DNA from: Shewanella psychrotolerans
GTDB taxonomy: Bacteria > Pseudomonadota > Gammaproteobacteria > Enterobacterales > Shewanellaceae
DNA length: 64,000 nucleotides
Direction of reading: 5' to 3'
NCBI RefSeq assembly: GCF_019457595.1
Contig: NZ_CP080419.1
Span: 2,790,001 to 2,854,000, forward strand
The notes beneath the pieces were generated by a model. The model was not told where the DNA came from. It saw nothing but the letters and a program-made list of their open reading frames with translations, and did not search any database. The first letter of the stretch is position 1. Each line of letters starts with the position of its first letter. Made by a program: the position numbers and the translations under genes. Positions 55,186 to 64,000 of this stretch are shown here, piece after piece.

Positions 55186-55206
55186 TCCATACTTTTTTAT
55201 TATGGA
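55186..55206. promoter_or_regulatory. LysR-type operator between the MFS and LysR genes
   Basis: TCCATA-N9-TATGGA, a perfect 6-bp inverted repeat that contains the T-N11-A core of LysR-type sites. It lies in the 214-base divergent intergenic region. Confidence 0.55.
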
Positions 55207-55317
55207 TAAATCGGCGATTAGGGGTTATCGTTAACTCACGGGTTAATCAGGACAATCATATCAATCAGTATGGCCACGCGATGTGGCATCAATGCGGGTT
55301 AAATAAGTGACGGTGTT

Positions 55318-56208
55318 ATGGATATAAAGCAGCTTAAACATTTCGATGCCTTAGCCACTAAAGGCAGCTTTACCCTAGCGGCTAAGCAGCTCAATATCGC
55401 GCAACCCGCATTAAGTCAAAGCATTAAGCGTTTAGAAACCGACTTAGGGGTCACCCTTATCAATCGCAACCGACATTATCGCGGTCAAGATGGTAGCCGC
55501 TTAACACTGACCGCAGAAGGCGATGCTTTGCATCAACACGCGACCCTCATCATCAAACAGCTCAAACAAGCCGAAGCCCATATAAAATCCATGGCCAACT
55601 TAACCAAGGGAGAAGTACGTATCGCAGTGCCAGGCATGCTAGGTTCCTACTATCTGCCATCACGACTTATGGCTTTTCGCCACCACTACCCTGACTTAAA
55701 ACTATCATTATTTGAAGGGGGGACTCGCGATAGTCTGCGGATGTTGCAAAATGAAGAGGTGGATATTGCGATTATTACTAGTCAAGACTTACAAGCAAAC
55801 TTTGACAGTCACTTGCTACTTCGCGAGCAGATGGTGGTGGCCGTGGGTGAAGACCATCCCCTCGCAGAGCAGCCATGCGTGACACTGGCACAATTTTTTG
55901 AGCATGAGTTAGTGATGTTTAAAACTGGTTATTTTCATCGAGAGTGGATGTTGTCCCAAGCAAAAGCCTTAGGCCTTGAGGTGAACATTGCATTTGAAAC
56001 CAATTTAATTAATTTAATTAAACAGGTTGTTTCCCAAGGTTATGCAATCACTAGCGTACTCGAAATGGTGATAGAAAAGCGTGATAGCATACGCGCACTT
56101 CCCTTCTCTCCTGCGGTATATCTGGATCTTCATATCGCTTGGAACAAAGAGCGCCCCGTCGGATTAGCTGACAGGGCGTTTGTCGACTTTTTGATGGCCA
56201 ATCGCTAA
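55318..56208 (+). CDS. LysR family transcriptional regulator
   Basis: A 296-residue regulator. The N-terminal winged helix-turn-helix is KQLKHFDALATKGSFTLAAKQLNIAQPALSQSIKRLE. The C-terminal effector-binding domain (about 90-290) is periplasmic-binding-protein-like. The divergent MFS gene is its probable target and the transported compound its probable inducer, by analogy with many LysR-MFS pairs. Confidence 0.92.
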   Translation: MDIKQLKHFDALATKGSFTLAAKQLNIAQPALSQSIKRLETDLGVTLINRNRHYRGQDGSRLTLTAEGDALHQHATLIIKQLKQAEAHIKSMANLTKGEVRIAVPGMLGSYYLPSRLMAFRHHYPDLKLSLFEGGTRDSLRMLQNEEVDIAIITSQDLQANFDSHLLLREQMVVAVGEDHPLAEQPCVTLAQFFEHELVMFKTGYFHREWMLSQAKALGLEVNIAFETNLINLIKQVVSQGYAITSVLEMVIEKRDSIRALPFSPAVYLDLHIAWNKERPVGLADRAFVDFLMANR

Positions 56209-56228
56209 CGAACCATTAACCACATCAA

Positions 56229-56873
56229 TTAACTTGCATCGTCCTGATTCTCGGGAGCCGCCTTAACAAAAGCATCTAGCTGATGGCAATTATCCCAAAT
56301 ACGGCAAATATTAGGATAAACCGTTAAATCGACCTTGAAGCGATTGGCATTGTAGATTTGTGGGATCAAACACAGATCGGCCAAAGTGACGTTATCGCCA
56401 AAACAGTAGGTGCCCGAATGTTCAACGAGCTGCTTTTCTAATGCGGTGAAACCTTGATGGATCCAATGTTGATACCAAGCGGTTTTAGCCTCTTCACCTA
56501 ACCCTAAAGGCCCACTGAGATATTGCAGCACTCGTAGATTATTTAGAGGGTGAATTTCGCAAGCCACCGATAATGCCATCGCTCGCACTAACGCCCTATC
56601 TTTCGGCTCTGCTGGTAACATTTGATGCTGAGGATATATCTCATCTAAATATTCGATAATGGCTAAAGATTGAGATAATACAAACTCATCATCGCCTTCT
56701 ATTAAGGTGGGTACCAACTCTTGTGGATTCAGTGCTGCGTATTGAGCTGAATGTTGCTCACCACCATCTTTAACTAAATGTACTGATTGCAACTCAGCGT
56801 CCAAGCCTTTCAAATTAAGGGCAATACGAACACGATATGCAGCGCTTGAACGCCAATAACCCAATAACTTCAT
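56229..56873 (-). CDS. maiA: Maleylacetoacetate isomerase (zeta-class GST)
   Basis: A 214-residue glutathione-dependent enzyme that converts maleylacetoacetate to fumarylacetoacetate in tyrosine catabolism. The zeta-class signature SSAAYRVRIALNLKG near residues 9-23 contains the catalytic SSxxx(R/Y)VR. NPQELVPTLIE and the thioredoxin-fold SQSLAIIEYL follow, and the C-terminal half is all-helical. It begins 62 bases after fahA on the same strand; together they finish the homogentisate pathway. Confidence 0.94.
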   Translation of the reverse strand: MKLLGYWRSSAAYRVRIALNLKGLDAELQSVHLVKDGGEQHSAQYAALNPQELVPTLIEGDDEFVLSQSLAIIEYLDEIYPQHQMLPAEPKDRALVRAMALSVACEIHPLNNLRVLQYLSGPLGLGEEAKTAWYQHWIHQGFTALEKQLVEHSGTYCFGDNVTLADLCLIPQIYNANRFKVDLTVYPNICRIWDNCHQLDAFVKAAPENQDDAS

Positions 56874-56935
56874 CTCCGCTCCTTACAAAAACGGGGCAAA
56901 CCAAAGGTGCCCCGAATTATCACAAAACCTGATGC

Positions 56936-57922
56936 TTACGCTTTATATTCAACAACCTGTTGGTCGATTGAACCAAAAATTGATTGTTCATTCTCGTCAA
57001 GCATCTCGATGCGAACACGGTCACCAAAACGCATAAACTCCGTAGAAGGCTTGCCATCAGCAATGGTTTCTAGCATACGGGTCTCTGCTAAGCAGCTTGA
57101 ACCCGCGCTGCGGTCGTAGTTAGAAATAGTACCAGAACCAATAATTGCACCCGCACCAAGAGGACGAGTCATCGCAAAATGTGAGATCAACTGGCTAAAG
57201 TTAAACGTCATATCAACGCCACAATTAGGGCGACCAAATAGTTTGCCATTTAAATGGGTGATCAAAGGCAAATGTACCTTAGCATCTTGCCATTTATCAC
57301 CTAATTCATCGGGCGTCACCGCCACAGGAGAGAAACTGCTCGATGGTTTAGCTTGGAAAAAGCCAAACCCTTTTGCCAATTCTCCTGGAATTAAGTTTCT
57401 TAGCGATACATCATTGACTAGCATCAACAGTTTAATATGCTTGGCCGCCGATGCCGTATCGACACCCATCGGCACGTCATCGGTGATCACGGCGACTTCT
57501 GACTCAAAATCGATACCCCATGCTTCACTGGCCAGTTCGATATCGGCTTTAGGTGCAATAAAGCTATCTGATCCACCTTGATATACTAGCGGATCGGTCC
57601 AGAAGGTCTCCGGCATTTCGGCACCGCGTGCCTTACGAACGAGTTCGACGTGATTCACATAGGCGCTGCCATCAGCCCACTGATAGGCACGTGGCAATGG
57701 TGACAAACATTTAGCTTCATCGAAGTCGACACAGTTATCTAACTGCCCTGCGTTTAATGCCTCATAGAGCTCTTGTAGTTGTGGCTGGAGCAGGTCCCAT
57801 GCATCAATCAACTGTTGCATAGTGTGTGCAATTGCTGGTATCGCAACCGCTTTGGTCAAATCTTTACTCACAAGCATTAGCTGGCCATCACGACGGCCAT
57901 TATTATAACTTGCTAACTTCAT
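56936..57922 (-). CDS. fahA: Fumarylacetoacetate hydrolase family protein
   Basis: A 328-residue metal-dependent hydrolase that splits fumarylacetoacetate to fumarate and acetoacetate, the last step of tyrosine breakdown. The FAH fold is seen as DFESEVAVITDDVPMGV (metal-binding acidic cluster near 175-191), LMLVNDVSLRNLIPGE, and FGRPNCGVDMTFNFSQLI. The start at 57922 has AGGAGTAGGT directly upstream; an earlier in-frame ATG has none. A TYR-box-like site lies about 148 bases upstream. It is followed by maiA. Confidence 0.92.
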   Translation of the reverse strand: MKLASYNNGRRDGQLMLVSKDLTKAVAIPAIAHTMQQLIDAWDLLQPQLQELYEALNAGQLDNCVDFDEAKCLSPLPRAYQWADGSAYVNHVELVRKARGAEMPETFWTDPLVYQGGSDSFIAPKADIELASEAWGIDFESEVAVITDDVPMGVDTASAAKHIKLLMLVNDVSLRNLIPGELAKGFGFFQAKPSSSFSPVAVTPDELGDKWQDAKVHLPLITHLNGKLFGRPNCGVDMTFNFSQLISHFAMTRPLGAGAIIGSGTISNYDRSAGSSCLAETRMLETIADGKPSTEFMRFGDRVRIEMLDENEQSIFGSIDQQVVEYKA

Positions 57923-58030
57923 ACCTACTCCTATCGAATTCTTATTCTCTAGCGCTAGGCAATGTCGCTGCCGTACGCCCAAATATTACTTTGGCATAGA
58001 AATACCCTATGCGTACAAAGATAGAAATAG

Positions 58031-58046
58031 CGTGACCTAAATCACA
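58031..58046. promoter_or_regulatory. CRP-like palindrome upstream of fahA
   Basis: CGTGACCTAAATCACA matches the TGTGA-N6-TCACA pattern in nine of ten key positions. It lies between the TYR box and fahA, so it could add catabolite or redox control. Weak evidence by sequence only. Confidence 0.35.
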
Positions 58047-58069
58047 CTACCTCTGGTGTTATCTCTTTT

Positions 58070-58087
58070 CGTAAACAAATCATTACA
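58070..58087 (-). promoter_or_regulatory. TYR box upstream of fahA-maiA
   Basis: On the minus strand TGTAAT-N6-TTTACG, two mismatches from the TyrR site TGTAAA-N6-TTTACA. It lies in the fahA upstream region, just past the tyrR stop. Confidence 0.5.
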
Positions 58088-58165
58088 GCGAGTAAAACCC
58101 ATTCAAGTTAGCGCCTTACCTGCCCGCTTCCAGAGGGAAAACCACACCCAACTGGCAATAAGGTT

Positions 58166-59710
58166 TTACATCCCTTTTTGTTTACTTATCTTATAGTCTC
58201 TGAGCTTATTCGCGATTGCCGTATGGGAAACCCCCAACTTTTTAGCTAACTGACGAGTACTCGGATAAGCAGGATACAAACGGCGTAATAAGCTGGCCTC
58301 AAACTGTTTCATCGCTTGATCTAAACTGCCTTCAAACTGATGATCAAAATAACCGAATCCTTCAGCATAAGAGGGTAATTTTAGTTGGTCTACGGTCAAT
58401 TCTGCCGAGCCATCCCACATAGAAACCGCTCTAAAAATCGCATTTTTTAACTGGCGAACGTTTCCAGGCCAAGCATAGCCGAGCAGATGTTCACGACAAG
58501 GCGCAGAGATCCGACGGATCGGAATAGAAAGCTGTTGACTGTAGTGTTCTAAAAACATTTCGGTCAAGGGGAGCACATCGACTTTTCGGTCTCGCAGACT
58601 GGGCATATGAAAGCTGAGCACATGGATACGATAATAAAGATCTTCGCGAAATTCACCGGTTTGACAGAGTTCAGCAAGGTTCTTTTGCGTCGAACAAATA
58701 ATACGCACATCCGAACGCACTTCGACATCACCGCCTATACGCCTAAAGGTGCCATCTTGCAATAAACGCAATAATTTGACCTGAGCCGCTTTCGACATTT
58801 CGGCAATTTCATCTAAAAAGACGGTGCCACCTTTGGCTTCTTCAAAGAAACCACGCTTAACCACTTCGCCACCACTGACATAGCCAAACAACTCTTCTTC
58901 GGCGGCGCTGTCAGGCATCGCCGCACAGTTAATGGCAATAAAAGGATGTTCGCGGCGCATACTGGCATCATGGCATGCTCGTGCCATCAGCTCTTTGCCT
59001 GTACCCGTTTCACCCGTTATCAATAACGGCGCGTCAAGCTGAGCCATTCGCCTAGCCTGAACCAGCACTTCTTTCATCTTATCGCTCACGGCGAGCACGC
59101 TCTCAAAACCCGTAGTCTGATTTTGCAGTGCATTGAACTGTTTACCCACTCTGGCTGGGGATTTTAGCGAAACAACGGCACCCGCCAGAATACTTTTATC
59201 ATTTTCATCGGGAAGGTAGATAGGCAGCATTTCAGCCAGATATTCGCTTTGACCAATACTGACTCGCGTTGCCTGAGCGAGCACCAAAGACTCACTTAAC
59301 CAACGGGAAAAATTAAACCCTTGCACCCAATGATTGAGCGGCTCATCGACAACCTCATGTTCACCCATGCCTAGCGTCATAATGGCTGATTCGTTAATGA
59401 TGCGAATACGTCCCTTCACATCAATAGAAAACACCGAATCGGGTAAAGTTTTAAGCAAGGTCTTTAGTGCATAATGTTCTTGTTCAGACGGCATGAATGA
59501 CACAGTTCTAACATCATTAACGCCTTCAACTTTACGAATGAGTGGCAATAACTCGCTGAGCAAATCGAAATTCACCTCAGCAAATTGTAAATAGAGAAAA
59601 CCCTGATTACTGGCATCGATAGCCAGCAGGTTAATACCGTAACCTTCGAGAATCACCAAAATATCTTTTGCTAGACCCACACGGTCGATGCAACTTACTT
59701 CTAAGCGCAT
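58166..59710 (-). CDS. tyrR: Aromatic amino-acid regulator TyrR
   Basis: A 514-residue regulator, matching E. coli TyrR (513). An ACT domain at about 1-70 binds aromatic amino acids. A PAS domain (about 80-180) and a central AAA+ domain with Walker [11 protein letters not shown] near 229 follow. The sigma-54-contact GAFTGA is replaced (ELFGYVSGGEVVKRGFF), as expected because TyrR works with sigma-70. The C-terminal helix-turn-helix includes TRQLAKKLGVSHTAIANKLRDY. It lies between fahA and phhB on the same strand; both flanking units have TYR-box-like sites, so it probably activates phenylalanine and tyrosine degradation. Confidence 0.95.
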   Translation of the reverse strand: MRLEVSCIDRVGLAKDILVILEGYGINLLAIDASNQGFLYLQFAEVNFDLLSELLPLIRKVEGVNDVRTVSFMPSEQEHYALKTLLKTLPDSVFSIDVKGRIRIINESAIMTLGMGEHEVVDEPLNHWVQGFNFSRWLSESLVLAQATRVSIGQSEYLAEMLPIYLPDENDKSILAGAVVSLKSPARVGKQFNALQNQTTGFESVLAVSDKMKEVLVQARRMAQLDAPLLITGETGTGKELMARACHDASMRREHPFIAINCAAMPDSAAEEELFGYVSGGEVVKRGFFEEAKGGTVFLDEIAEMSKAAQVKLLRLLQDGTFRRIGGDVEVRSDVRIICSTQKNLAELCQTGEFREDLYYRIHVLSFHMPSLRDRKVDVLPLTEMFLEHYSQQLSIPIRRISAPCREHLLGYAWPGNVRQLKNAIFRAVSMWDGSAELTVDQLKLPSYAEGFGYFDHQFEGSLDQAMKQFEASLLRRLYPAYPSTRQLAKKLGVSHTAIANKLRDYKISKQKGM

Positions 59711-59935
59711 ACTCTTATCGTCCCTTTTTTATTTTAAACTGCGTTATTATTGGGAATATCCATTGCGACCCTATGGAACTCAATAAACTGAATCCATAAG
59801 ACGGCGCCGATAAAACGCCTATACGTTAGAGCCTAATCTTAATTGTGGCAAGAGTTGTTTACAGTTGAGCGAGGTTTAAACAGAAAATACAGCGCTACAA
59901 ATATCTTATAGCGCTGATTTATATTAGATTCTATA

Positions 59936-60274
59936 TCAATCGAGTAACTGGTCGGTCTTGGCCGCCATAATGAAATCGTTACGATGAAGTCCCTTTATCG
60001 AATGAGACCACCAAGTCACCGTCACTTTGCCCCATTCAGTCAAAATGCCTGGATGATGGAACTCTTCCTCAGCAAGATCGGCCAACTTATTGGTAAACGC
60101 CATTGCCAATTTAAAGTTTTTAAACTTATAAACGCGCTCTAGTTGCATAATGCCATCACGAACCTCGACGCCCCAATCGGGGATCATTCTTATCAGTTCA
60201 GCCAATTCGGCATCGGTCACTTTAGGCGCATCAGCCTGGCAAGCTTCACATTTCATTTGAGCTAATTGAGTCAT
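59936..60274 (-). CDS. phhB: Pterin-4a-carbinolamine dehydratase
   Basis: A 112-residue enzyme that dehydrates the 4a-hydroxy-pterin formed by phenylalanine hydroxylase and so recycles its cofactor. Family motifs: [32 protein letters not shown] with the catalytic HHP, and [13 protein letters not shown]. It starts 30 bases after phhA on the same strand, and the two form an operon. Confidence 0.95.
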   Translation of the reverse strand: MTQLAQMKCEACQADAPKVTDAELAELIRMIPDWGVEVRDGIMQLERVYKFKNFKLAMAFTNKLADLAEEEFHHPGILTEWGKVTVTWWSHSIKGLHRNDFIMAAKTDQLLD

Positions 60275-60304
60275 ACTTAGTCCTTCCTTTTTGATTCTAT
60301 TAAT

Positions 60305-61102
60305 TTAGCAAGCCTTCGTTTTTGGCTCAAACATAGCTGGATATAAACCAAGCTGGCGTGCCTTATTCACTGCAGCCATTATGTCCATCTTGACCACTTC
60401 ATCGAGGTAGTCGATTGAATCTATTGTATAATAAACAGGCTGCATGATATCTATCCGATAAGGTGTGCGTAACATATCGACCAAATCAAACGGTTTAACC
60501 AGTGGTTTATCGCTCATGGCATAAAGCGTTTCACCCGGAGAGCTCAAGATCCCACCACCATAAATTTTGAGTTGGTTTTCACTGCAGCGAATAAGACCAA
60601 ACTCGACCGTAAACCAATAGAGTCTCGCCAAAAACACCCGCTCCTCTTTTGACGCGGCTAACCCTAATTTGCCGTATTGGTGAGAAAATCGGGCAAAGGA
60701 TTCATTGGTTAATAATGGGCAATGGCCAAAGATCTCATGAAAAATATCAGGCTCTTGCAGATAATCAAACTCCTCCTTACTACGAATAAAGGTCGCTACG
60801 GGAAACTCTTGATTAGCAAGCAATTGGAAAAATTTCTCAAAAGAGATTAACGCTGGCACTGCGGCGGTTTTCCAACCTGTAGTCTCACGCAACACCTTAT
60901 CGATCTCACCAAGCTGAGGAATGCGATCCTTCGGCATGGCTAAATTATCTAACCCTTTAAGATATGCATCACAGGCATATTGAGGAAGATTGCCTTTCTG
61001 TCTGTCATACAGGGCTTGCCAAACTTCATGTTCATTATCGGGATATGCAATATAACCATTGCTATCAGGTAACCTTGCCTCGTACGTCGTTTGTTTACTC
61101 AT
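60305..61102 (-). CDS. phhA: Phenylalanine 4-monooxygenase
   Basis: A 265-residue iron- and pterin-dependent hydroxylase that converts phenylalanine to tyrosine with O2. The start at the Met of MSKQTTYEARLP aligns with bacterial PhhA proteins of about 262 residues; the earlier in-frame ATG (61138) would add an unrelated leader. The iron ligands are the two His in FHEIFGHCPLL plus the Glu in YWFTVEFGL. GGGILSSPGETLYA and TPYRIDIMQPVY complete the active site. It is the first gene of phhAB, preceded by a TYR box. Confidence 0.95.
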   Translation of the reverse strand: MSKQTTYEARLPDSNGYIAYPDNEHEVWQALYDRQKGNLPQYACDAYLKGLDNLAMPKDRIPQLGEIDKVLRETTGWKTAAVPALISFEKFFQLLANQEFPVATFIRSKEEFDYLQEPDIFHEIFGHCPLLTNESFARFSHQYGKLGLAASKEERVFLARLYWFTVEFGLIRCSENQLKIYGGGILSSPGETLYAMSDKPLVKPFDLVDMLRTPYRIDIMQPVYYTIDSIDYLDEVVKMDIMAAVNKARQLGLYPAMFEPKTKAC

Positions 61103-61205
61103 GATCATTACAACACCATTGACTGCTTCTCTCTCCATATTTGACTAAACAGCGCAATTTGTTAACAGGATCACACTTTATAGTTGCCCCCCAACCACAC
61201 CAATT

Positions 61206-61223
61206 ATGTAACACAAAATTTAC
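61206..61223. promoter_or_regulatory. TYR box upstream of phhAB
   Basis: TGTAAC-N6-TTTACA differs at one position from the TyrR consensus TGTAAA-N6-TTTACA. It lies 103 bases before the phhA start, in the region shared with divergent galU. Confidence 0.7.
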
Positions 61224-61396
61224 ACCCTTACATGACAAAAAATTAAACTGTGTAGTTTCAAAAGGCTAACTCGTGTAACTAAATAAATGCATTCAGGAAA
61301 AACTTGCCCGAAATGACCACTTTTGTTTAGTTTAAAATGGCTTTTCAAAGGTTTTTTATTAGAATAGGACTACTTCGCATCCACACTAGGAATAGG

Positions 61397-62317
61397 ATGA
61401 AACAGCATAAAGTGCGTAAAGCCGTGATCCCAGTTGCGGGCCTTGGTACCCGAATGCTCCCCGCGACCAAAGCCATCCCAAAAGAGATGTTACCTGTGGT
61501 CGATAAACCACTTATCCAATATGTGGTCAACGAGGCGATAGCAGCAGGTATCAAAGAGATAGTGCTCGTCACTCACGCCAGTAAAAACTCCATCGAAAAC
61601 CATTTCGACTCTAGCTTCGAGCTCGAGGCTCAACTTGAGCGCCGCGTGAAAAGGCAACTTTTAGCTGAAGTGCAAGCCATCTGCCCAGCCGATGTAACCG
61701 TGATTAGTGTTCGTCAATCTCAAGCTAAAGGATTGGGTCATGCTATTTTATGCGCTCAAAAAGTGGTTGGAGATGAGCCATTTGCTGTTCTGCTTCCCGA
61801 TGTTATCGTCGATGAAGCGAGCTGTAATTTGCAATGTGATAACCTCGCAGACATGGTTAGGTTATTCGACGAAACCGAGATCGGCCAAATAATGGTTGAA
61901 GGAGTGCCTCATCACAGTGTCAATCAATATGGTATTGCCGATGTTGATGGTCACAAGCTCAAACCCGGTCAATCTGAAGCTATCAGTGCACTGGTAGAAA
62001 AACCGGCGATAGATGAAGCACCATCAAACTTAGCGGTTGTGGGTCGCTATATTCTTCCTCGGGAAATTTGGCCGTTACTATCGAAAACGCCCGCTGGCGC
62101 TGGTGATGAGATCCAGTTAACCGATGCCATTGCGATGCTTATGGACAAATTACCCGTCAATGCATACTACATGAAGGGTAAAAGCCATGATTGCGGCAAC
62201 AAACAAGGCTATATGCAAGCTTGTGTCGAACATGCGTTGCGCCATAATGAGGTTGGCACTGAATTTAAGCAATACCTAATAGAACTGGTGAGAGATTTAC
62301 AACAGGAAAACAGTTAA
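61397..62317 (+). CDS. galU: UTP-glucose-1-phosphate uridylyltransferase
   Basis: A 306-residue nucleotidyltransferase that makes UDP-glucose for envelope polysaccharides. The nucleotide-binding start [25 protein letters not shown] and [10 protein letters not shown] are diagnostic of GalU, and [21 protein letters not shown] is the later sugar-phosphate region. The ATG at 61397, with TAGGAATAGG before it, matches the E. coli start; an upstream in-frame start at 61337 adds a hydrophobic leader foreign to the family. Its stop overlaps the galE ATG by one base. Confidence 0.95.
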   Translation: MKQHKVRKAVIPVAGLGTRMLPATKAIPKEMLPVVDKPLIQYVVNEAIAAGIKEIVLVTHASKNSIENHFDSSFELEAQLERRVKRQLLAEVQAICPADVTVISVRQSQAKGLGHAILCAQKVVGDEPFAVLLPDVIVDEASCNLQCDNLADMVRLFDETEIGQIMVEGVPHHSVNQYGIADVDGHKLKPGQSEAISALVEKPAIDEAPSNLAVVGRYILPREIWPLLSKTPAGAGDEIQLTDAIAMLMDKLPVNAYYMKGKSHDCGNKQGYMQACVEHALRHNEVGTEFKQYLIELVRDLQQENS

Positions 62318-63330
62318 TGGCCATTTTAGTTACCGGTGGTGCAGGATATATCGGCAGTCACACCGTTGTTGAGTTACTTAATGATAACCAAGAGGTTATC
62401 ATTATTGATAATTTGTCGAACTCAAGTGTTAAAGCACTTGCACGAGTTGAAGCGATTACTCAAAAGAAAGTCACCTTCTATCAGGGGGATGTACTTAATA
62501 AGGCATTTTTACAAAAAGTCTTTACCGATCATGTTATTGAGTCGGTTATCCATTTTGCAGGACTCAAAGCCGTTGGCGAGTCGGTCGCACAACCTCTGCG
62601 TTACTATGAAAATAATGTCACTGGCACCCTGATTTTATGCCAAGTGATGGCGGAGTTTGATGTTAAAAACCTCGTGTTTAGTTCATCTGCAACTGTATAT
62701 GGCGATCCTGCAACATTGCCAATAACTGAAGATTTTCCAACAGGTGCAACCAATCCCTATGGTCAATCTAAATTGATGGTAGAACATATTTTAAGTGATC
62801 TGCATAACTCAGATCCGACTTGGAATATCGCTAGACTGCGTTATTTTAATCCAGTGGGAGCCCACGAAAGCGGCTTGATAGGTGAAGATCCTAACGATAT
62901 CCCCAACAACCTGATGCCATTCATTGCCCAAGTCGCTGTCGGAAAACGTGATGCATTAAGCGTATTTGGCAACGACTATGATACCCATGACGGTACAGGG
63001 GTACGCGATTATATCCATGTGGTCGATCTCGCCAAGGGCCATTTGAAGGCTTTAGAAAAGCTCAATACTGGCTCAGGACTAGTCACTTATAATCTTGGAA
63101 CGGGACAAGGTTGCAGTGTGCTAGATATGGTAAAAGCCTTTGAAAAGGCTTGTGGACACAGCATCAAATACCAAGTAGCACCACGTCGTCCTGGCGATAT
63201 CGCCGCCTGCTATGCTAATCCAGACAAAGCACAAACTGAGCTAAATTGGCAAGCTACTCATACCATTGAAGATATGGCCAATAGCAGTTGGCACTGGCAA
63301 TCAAGCAATCCTAATGGCTACAAAGACTAG
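62317..63330 (+). CDS. galE: UDP-glucose 4-epimerase
   Basis: A 337-residue extended SDR (E. coli GalE is 338) that interconverts UDP-glucose and UDP-galactose using bound NAD+. The dinucleotide motif GGAGYIGSH is at 7-15, the catalytic Ser lies in SSSATVYG and YxxxK in [24 protein letters not shown] and [14 protein letters not shown] follow. It is translationally coupled to galU by a TAATG junction. Its product feeds LPS or capsule synthesis. Confidence 0.95.
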   Translation: MAILVTGGAGYIGSHTVVELLNDNQEVIIIDNLSNSSVKALARVEAITQKKVTFYQGDVLNKAFLQKVFTDHVIESVIHFAGLKAVGESVAQPLRYYENNVTGTLILCQVMAEFDVKNLVFSSSATVYGDPATLPITEDFPTGATNPYGQSKLMVEHILSDLHNSDPTWNIARLRYFNPVGAHESGLIGEDPNDIPNNLMPFIAQVAVGKRDALSVFGNDYDTHDGTGVRDYIHVVDLAKGHLKALEKLNTGSGLVTYNLGTGQGCSVLDMVKAFEKACGHSIKYQVAPRRPGDIAACYANPDKAQTELNWQATHTIEDMANSSWHWQSSNPNGYKD

Positions 63331-63347
63331 TCACACCACTGATTGAC

Positions 63348-63369
63348 GTTGAGCGCATTTGCGCTCAAC
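63348..63369 (+). terminator. Hairpin after galE
   Basis: Perfect 9-bp inverted repeat GTTGAGCGC/GCGCTCAAC with loop ATTT, 18 bases past the galE stop. Only a weak T-run (CTTTTT, after 10 bases) follows. Confidence 0.6.
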
Positions 63370-63456
63370 TAATACGCTTTTTGAAGAAAGAAATCAGCTC
63401 AATAGTTAAAGCTATTCAATCATCATTTACACTCAATAATTAAACCAAGTGGGCCT

Positions 63457-63936
63457 ATGAGTAACACGATAAACCAAAGTCGCCGTAATCTATTTAGTCG
63501 CCGAAAAAGTAATGTAATACGCCCACCTTGGAGTAAATCCGATATCGAATTTACCGATATCTGTACTCGATGTGATAAGTGTATTCAAATTTGCGAAACT
63601 CATATTTTAGTCAAAGGAGACGGCGGATTTCCAGAAGTTAATTTTGCCCAAGATGAGTGCACTTTTTGCAAAAAATGTGTTGAAGTTTGTCCTGAGCCGC
63701 TGTTTGGCGACACCAATGAAACGCCGTGGCAGATAAAAGCTGTCATTAACGATACATGTCTGGCAAACAGTGGGATCTGGTGCCAAACCTGCAAAGATAA
63801 TTGCGATCCTAGAGCAATCAATTTTACCGCTGCCATAGGCGAAGCACCTAAACCCCATATCTCTCTCGAACTCTGCACTGGCTGCGGTGCTTGTGTGTCC
63901 CCTTGTCCGAATCAATCGATAAAAATCGGTCCTTAA
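63457..63936 (+). CDS. napF: Ferredoxin-type protein NapF
   Basis: A 159-residue iron-sulfur protein. The N terminus INQSRRNLFSRR is typical of NapF, which helps assemble or activate the periplasmic nitrate reductase NapA on the cytosolic side. Cysteine clusters: CTRCDKCIQIC, CTFCKKCVEVCP, CQTCKDNCDP and CTGCGACVSPCP, enough for three to four [4Fe-4S] clusters. No other nap gene is seen in the 64 bases left in the window, so whether a nap operon follows is unknown. Confidence 0.9.
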   Translation: MSNTINQSRRNLFSRRKSNVIRPPWSKSDIEFTDICTRCDKCIQICETHILVKGDGGFPEVNFAQDECTFCKKCVEVCPEPLFGDTNETPWQIKAVINDTCLANSGIWCQTCKDNCDPRAINFTAAIGEAPKPHISLELCTGCGACVSPCPNQSIKIGP

Positions 63937-64000
63937 TCAAAGCGATAACAATGCCAAAAATATGACAGCATAGCGCCAAATATTAGTGGTTTTGTTGCAC

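Noticed and set aside
61337..61396. Upstream start of galU adding 20 residues
   Set aside because: The added leader is unlike any GalU, and the ATG at 61397 has a clear ribosome binding site and matches E. coli.

Overview
The window looks like core chromosome of a marine gammaproteobacterium of the Shewanella type. Reasons: moderate G+C, an E. coli-like yejK/yejL/yejM block, a gltX locus flanked by tRNA-Ala and tRNA-Val genes as in enterics, a TyrR-phhAB phenylalanine pathway, a DctPQM/DctBD dicarboxylate system, a Nap-type ferredoxin, and several families common in Shewanella and Vibrio (DUF2986, DUF6942-like). Genus assignment is inference from family content. There is no prophage, CRISPR array or intact insertion sequence. 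Decayed sequence is limited to a fragment beside tRNA-Pro, an MFS-transporter remnant before dctP, and perhaps one open frame after nadE.

Layout. 1-4.7 kb: YqfB, DUF2986, a K+ channel with a zinc-ribbon tail, a MATE exporter, an L,D-transpeptidase and YecM. 4.7-15.3 kb: a tightly packed minus-strand operon that starts with the ECF sigma factor RpoE and its zinc anti-sigma ChrR. It runs through YbgA, photolyase, an NTF2-like protein, an SDR, a flavoprotein, DUF1365, a CFA-synthase-like methyltransferase, DUF2878, a chalcone-isomerase-like protein and a DUF3833 lipoprotein. Most junctions overlap or are separated by a few bases. Two promoters with the same TGATCC-N16-CGTA(A/T) layout precede rpoE and the neighbouring LON-domain gene, so this is very probably a singlet-oxygen/photo-oxidative stress regulon. 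15.3-20.6 kb: M23 peptidase, a long 6-pyruvoyl-tetrahydropterin-synthase relative, yejK, yejL and the PbgA/YejM membrane protein. 20.7-34.5 kb: tRNA-Pro(GGG), a diguanylate cyclase, a hydrolase, nadE, a LysE exporter, an M14 peptidase, rluA, sstT, cheV and a phospholipase D-type lipoprotein. 34.5-41.9 kb: a phosphatase, a DEAD helicase, the DNA alkylation repair pair ogt and ada-alkA, an ABC exporter, a cytochrome P460-like protein and a GNAT enzyme.

42.1-46.3 kb is a translation locus. On the minus strand a stringent-type promoter drives tRNA-Ala, seven tRNA-Glu genes in about 184-bp units, and a second tRNA-Ala. gltX (glutamyl-tRNA synthetase) lies directly upstream, and on its other side six identical tRNA-Val genes run on the plus strand. 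The Glu spacers hold a short stem that is conserved by a compensatory change.

47.4-53.9 kb: the TRAP transporter dctPQM with a sigma-54 promoter, followed by the kinase/activator pair dctB-dctD. 53.9-56.2 kb: a divergent MFS/LysR pair with a LysR box between them. 56.2-61.1 kb: phenylalanine/tyrosine catabolism (maiA, fahA, tyrR, phhB, phhA) with TYR boxes upstream of phhA and fahA. 61.4-63.9 kb: galU-galE and napF.

The most interesting parts are the RpoE-ChrR operon, with its uncharacterised lipid-type module and shared promoters, and the tRNA-Glu array with its covarying leader stem.
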